Origin: Pseudomonadota bacterium
Lineage (GTDB): Bacteria; Pseudomonadota; Gammaproteobacteria; Burkholderiales; Burkholderiaceae_B
NCBI GenBank assembly: GCA_023422555.1
Contig: JAFAGQ010000010.1
Span: 1-6,412 of the forward strand
Length of the DNA: 6,412 nucleotides
Direction of reading: 5' to 3'
Position numbers and translations under genes: made by a program. Shown piece after piece: positions 5,611-6,412 of this stretch. The notes beneath the pieces were generated by a model. It saw nothing but the letters and a program-made list of their open reading frames with translations. It searched no databases and was not told the DNA's origin. Every line of letters starts with the position of its first letter. Position 1 is the stretch's first letter.

Positions 5611-5638
5611 ACCCGGCTCGCCGATATCGACCTCACCA

Positions 5639-6271
5639 TCAACTTTTCATTTCAGCGGCGGCTTTTTCCATGATTTGCATGCTGCGCTGAAAAGCAGGAC
5701 GGGCGCTGAGGCGCTCAACATAATTTTTGAATGCGGGTCGTGGTTCCAGCACGCCGAATTGCATGTAGAAACGAATCGCGGTGCCAACGTATACATCTGC
5801 AGCCGTGAACTGTTCTCCGCAAATCCAGTTCGGGCCGGAAACGGCCTGTTCCAGTACTTCCACGGTTCGATCAAAGGTACCGAAACCCAGCATGGAGCTT
5901 TTGTCTGCGGGAATCGGCATCTTCAGCGACGTCATAGTGATGGCTTCTTCCAGCGGACCGGCAGTAAAAAACAGCCAGCGGTAATACGTGCCGCGTTCGG
6001 GACTGTTCGGCGCCGGCGCCAGCTTTTTCTGCGGATACTGATCTGCCAGAAAAGCACAAATGGCCGCCCCTTCCGTCACGATCTGCCCATCGTGCACGAT
6101 GGTGGGCACCTTGCCCATTGGGTTGATATGCAGGTACTCCGGCGTTTTCATGGCACCGTGGTAATTCAGATAGACGGTCTCGTACGGTTCGCCCAGTTCT
6201 TCGAGCATCCAGTGAATGACGGCGGCCCGCGATTGCGGGTTCGAATAAAAAACAATGCGTGAAGATGACAT
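5639..6271 (-). CDS. Glutathione S-transferase family protein
   Basis: Soluble enzyme of 210 residues with GST architecture. The N-terminal thioredoxin-like domain (about 4-80) carries FYSNPQSRA near its start, where Tyr9, Ser10 or Ser14 could supply the glutathione-activating hydroxyl. The cis-Pro motif GKVPTI follows, then TEGAAICAFLAD, the G-site helix, with Gly where many GSTs have Ser (ESxAI). The helical C-terminal domain (about 90-205) includes an AADVYVGTA segment matching the conserved capping-box Asp region. The frame is open 16 codons further up, with another ATG at 6283. ATG at 6271 is preferred because the first beta strand begins directly after it and the length fits, although its SD is weak (GGA about 10 bases before). 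The likely role is glutathione conjugation or thiol-dependent detoxification; the substrate is unknown. Confidence 0.9.
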   Translation of the reverse strand: MSSSRIVFYSNPQSRAAVIHWMLEELGEPYETVYLNYHGAMKTPEYLHINPMGKVPTIVHDGQIVTEGAAICAFLADQYPQKKLAPAPNSPERGTYYRWLFFTAGPLEEAITMTSLKMPIPADKSSMLGFGTFDRTVEVLEQAVSGPNWICGEQFTAADVYVGTAIRFYMQFGVLEPRPAFKNYVERLSARPAFQRSMQIMEKAAAEMKS

Positions 6272-6327
6272 GGCCCAATCCATACAGGTTAAAAGGGTAA
6301 TAGGCAGAACAGCCGCCATTCGCTCTT

Positions 6328-6357
6328 ATCATAAGGCACCGTTACGGCAGATGGCAA
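6328..6357 (-). promoter_or_regulatory. Candidate sigma-70 promoter of the GST gene
   Basis: On the minus strand, TTGCCA (complement of 6352-6357) and TATGAT (complement of 6328-6333) are 18 bases apart. Both are close to consensus (TTGACA and TATAAT), and the -10 lies about 56 bases before the GST start codon. Confidence 0.5.
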
Positions 6358-6373
6358 ATCGCCCTGACGGCCT

Positions 6374-6403
6374 TTGCTTTGAACGGCTTGCGGTGCTTAT
6401 AAT
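6374..6403 (+). promoter_or_regulatory. Candidate sigma-70 promoter for a gene beyond the right edge
   Basis: A perfect TATAAT at 6398-6403 has TTGCTT at 6374-6379 with an 18-base spacer; TTGAAC at 6379-6384 would be too close (13 bases). No gene follows inside the window, so the target lies beyond base 6412. It is divergent from the GST promoter. Confidence 0.5.
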
Positions 6404-6412
6404 GGAATACCG

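Noticed and set aside
5675..6262. 195-residue plus-strand frame across the GST gene
   Set aside because: It is antisense to a clear GST with no features of its own.

Overview
The window reads as ordinary chromosomal DNA of a Gram-negative proteobacterium. Moderate-to-high GC, dense short-spaced genes and the mix of families (FCD-type GntR regulator, SDR, arginase, PACE pump, EamA permease, GST) suggest a betaproteobacterium of the Burkholderiales, perhaps Alcaligenaceae. That placement is an inference from gene style only; no rRNA or marker gene is present. I see no insertion sequence, prophage, CRISPR array, tRNA or rRNA.

Layout, left to right. At the left edge a minus-strand start codon with a strong ribosome binding site implies a divergent gene that lies almost wholly outside the window. 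Next come a GntR/FCD regulator (103-984, +) with an unusual basic, low-complexity C-terminal tail, and a convergent short-chain dehydrogenase/reductase (1224-1994, -). Divergent from the SDR is a two-gene unit: arginase (2230-3180, GTG start), overlapping by one base (TAATG) with a PACE/BTP-type membrane efflux protein (3180-3656). Convergent with this unit is a Tag-family 3-methyladenine DNA glycosylase (3811-4377, -). Divergent from tag is a ten-helix EamA/DMT permease (4637-5554, +), which converges on a glutathione S-transferase family gene (5639-6271, -). The right edge holds back-to-back promoters for the GST and for a gene beyond the window.

How the parts may work together. The palindrome TGTGATCACA occurs in front of the GntR gene (within CTGTGATCACAG, 66-77) and again between the SDR and arginase (2089-2098). 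The two copies share 11 bases, which makes this the best candidate operator. It would link the regulator to itself, the divergent left-edge gene, the SDR and possibly the arginase unit. Arginase turns arginine into ornithine (a putrescine precursor) and urea, and PACE pumps are known to export short diamines. The overlapping pair may therefore couple arginine breakdown to diamine export, which is the most interesting hypothesis here. The tag, EamA and GST genes look like independent single-gene units. Nothing in the window amounts to an obviously new multi-gene system.
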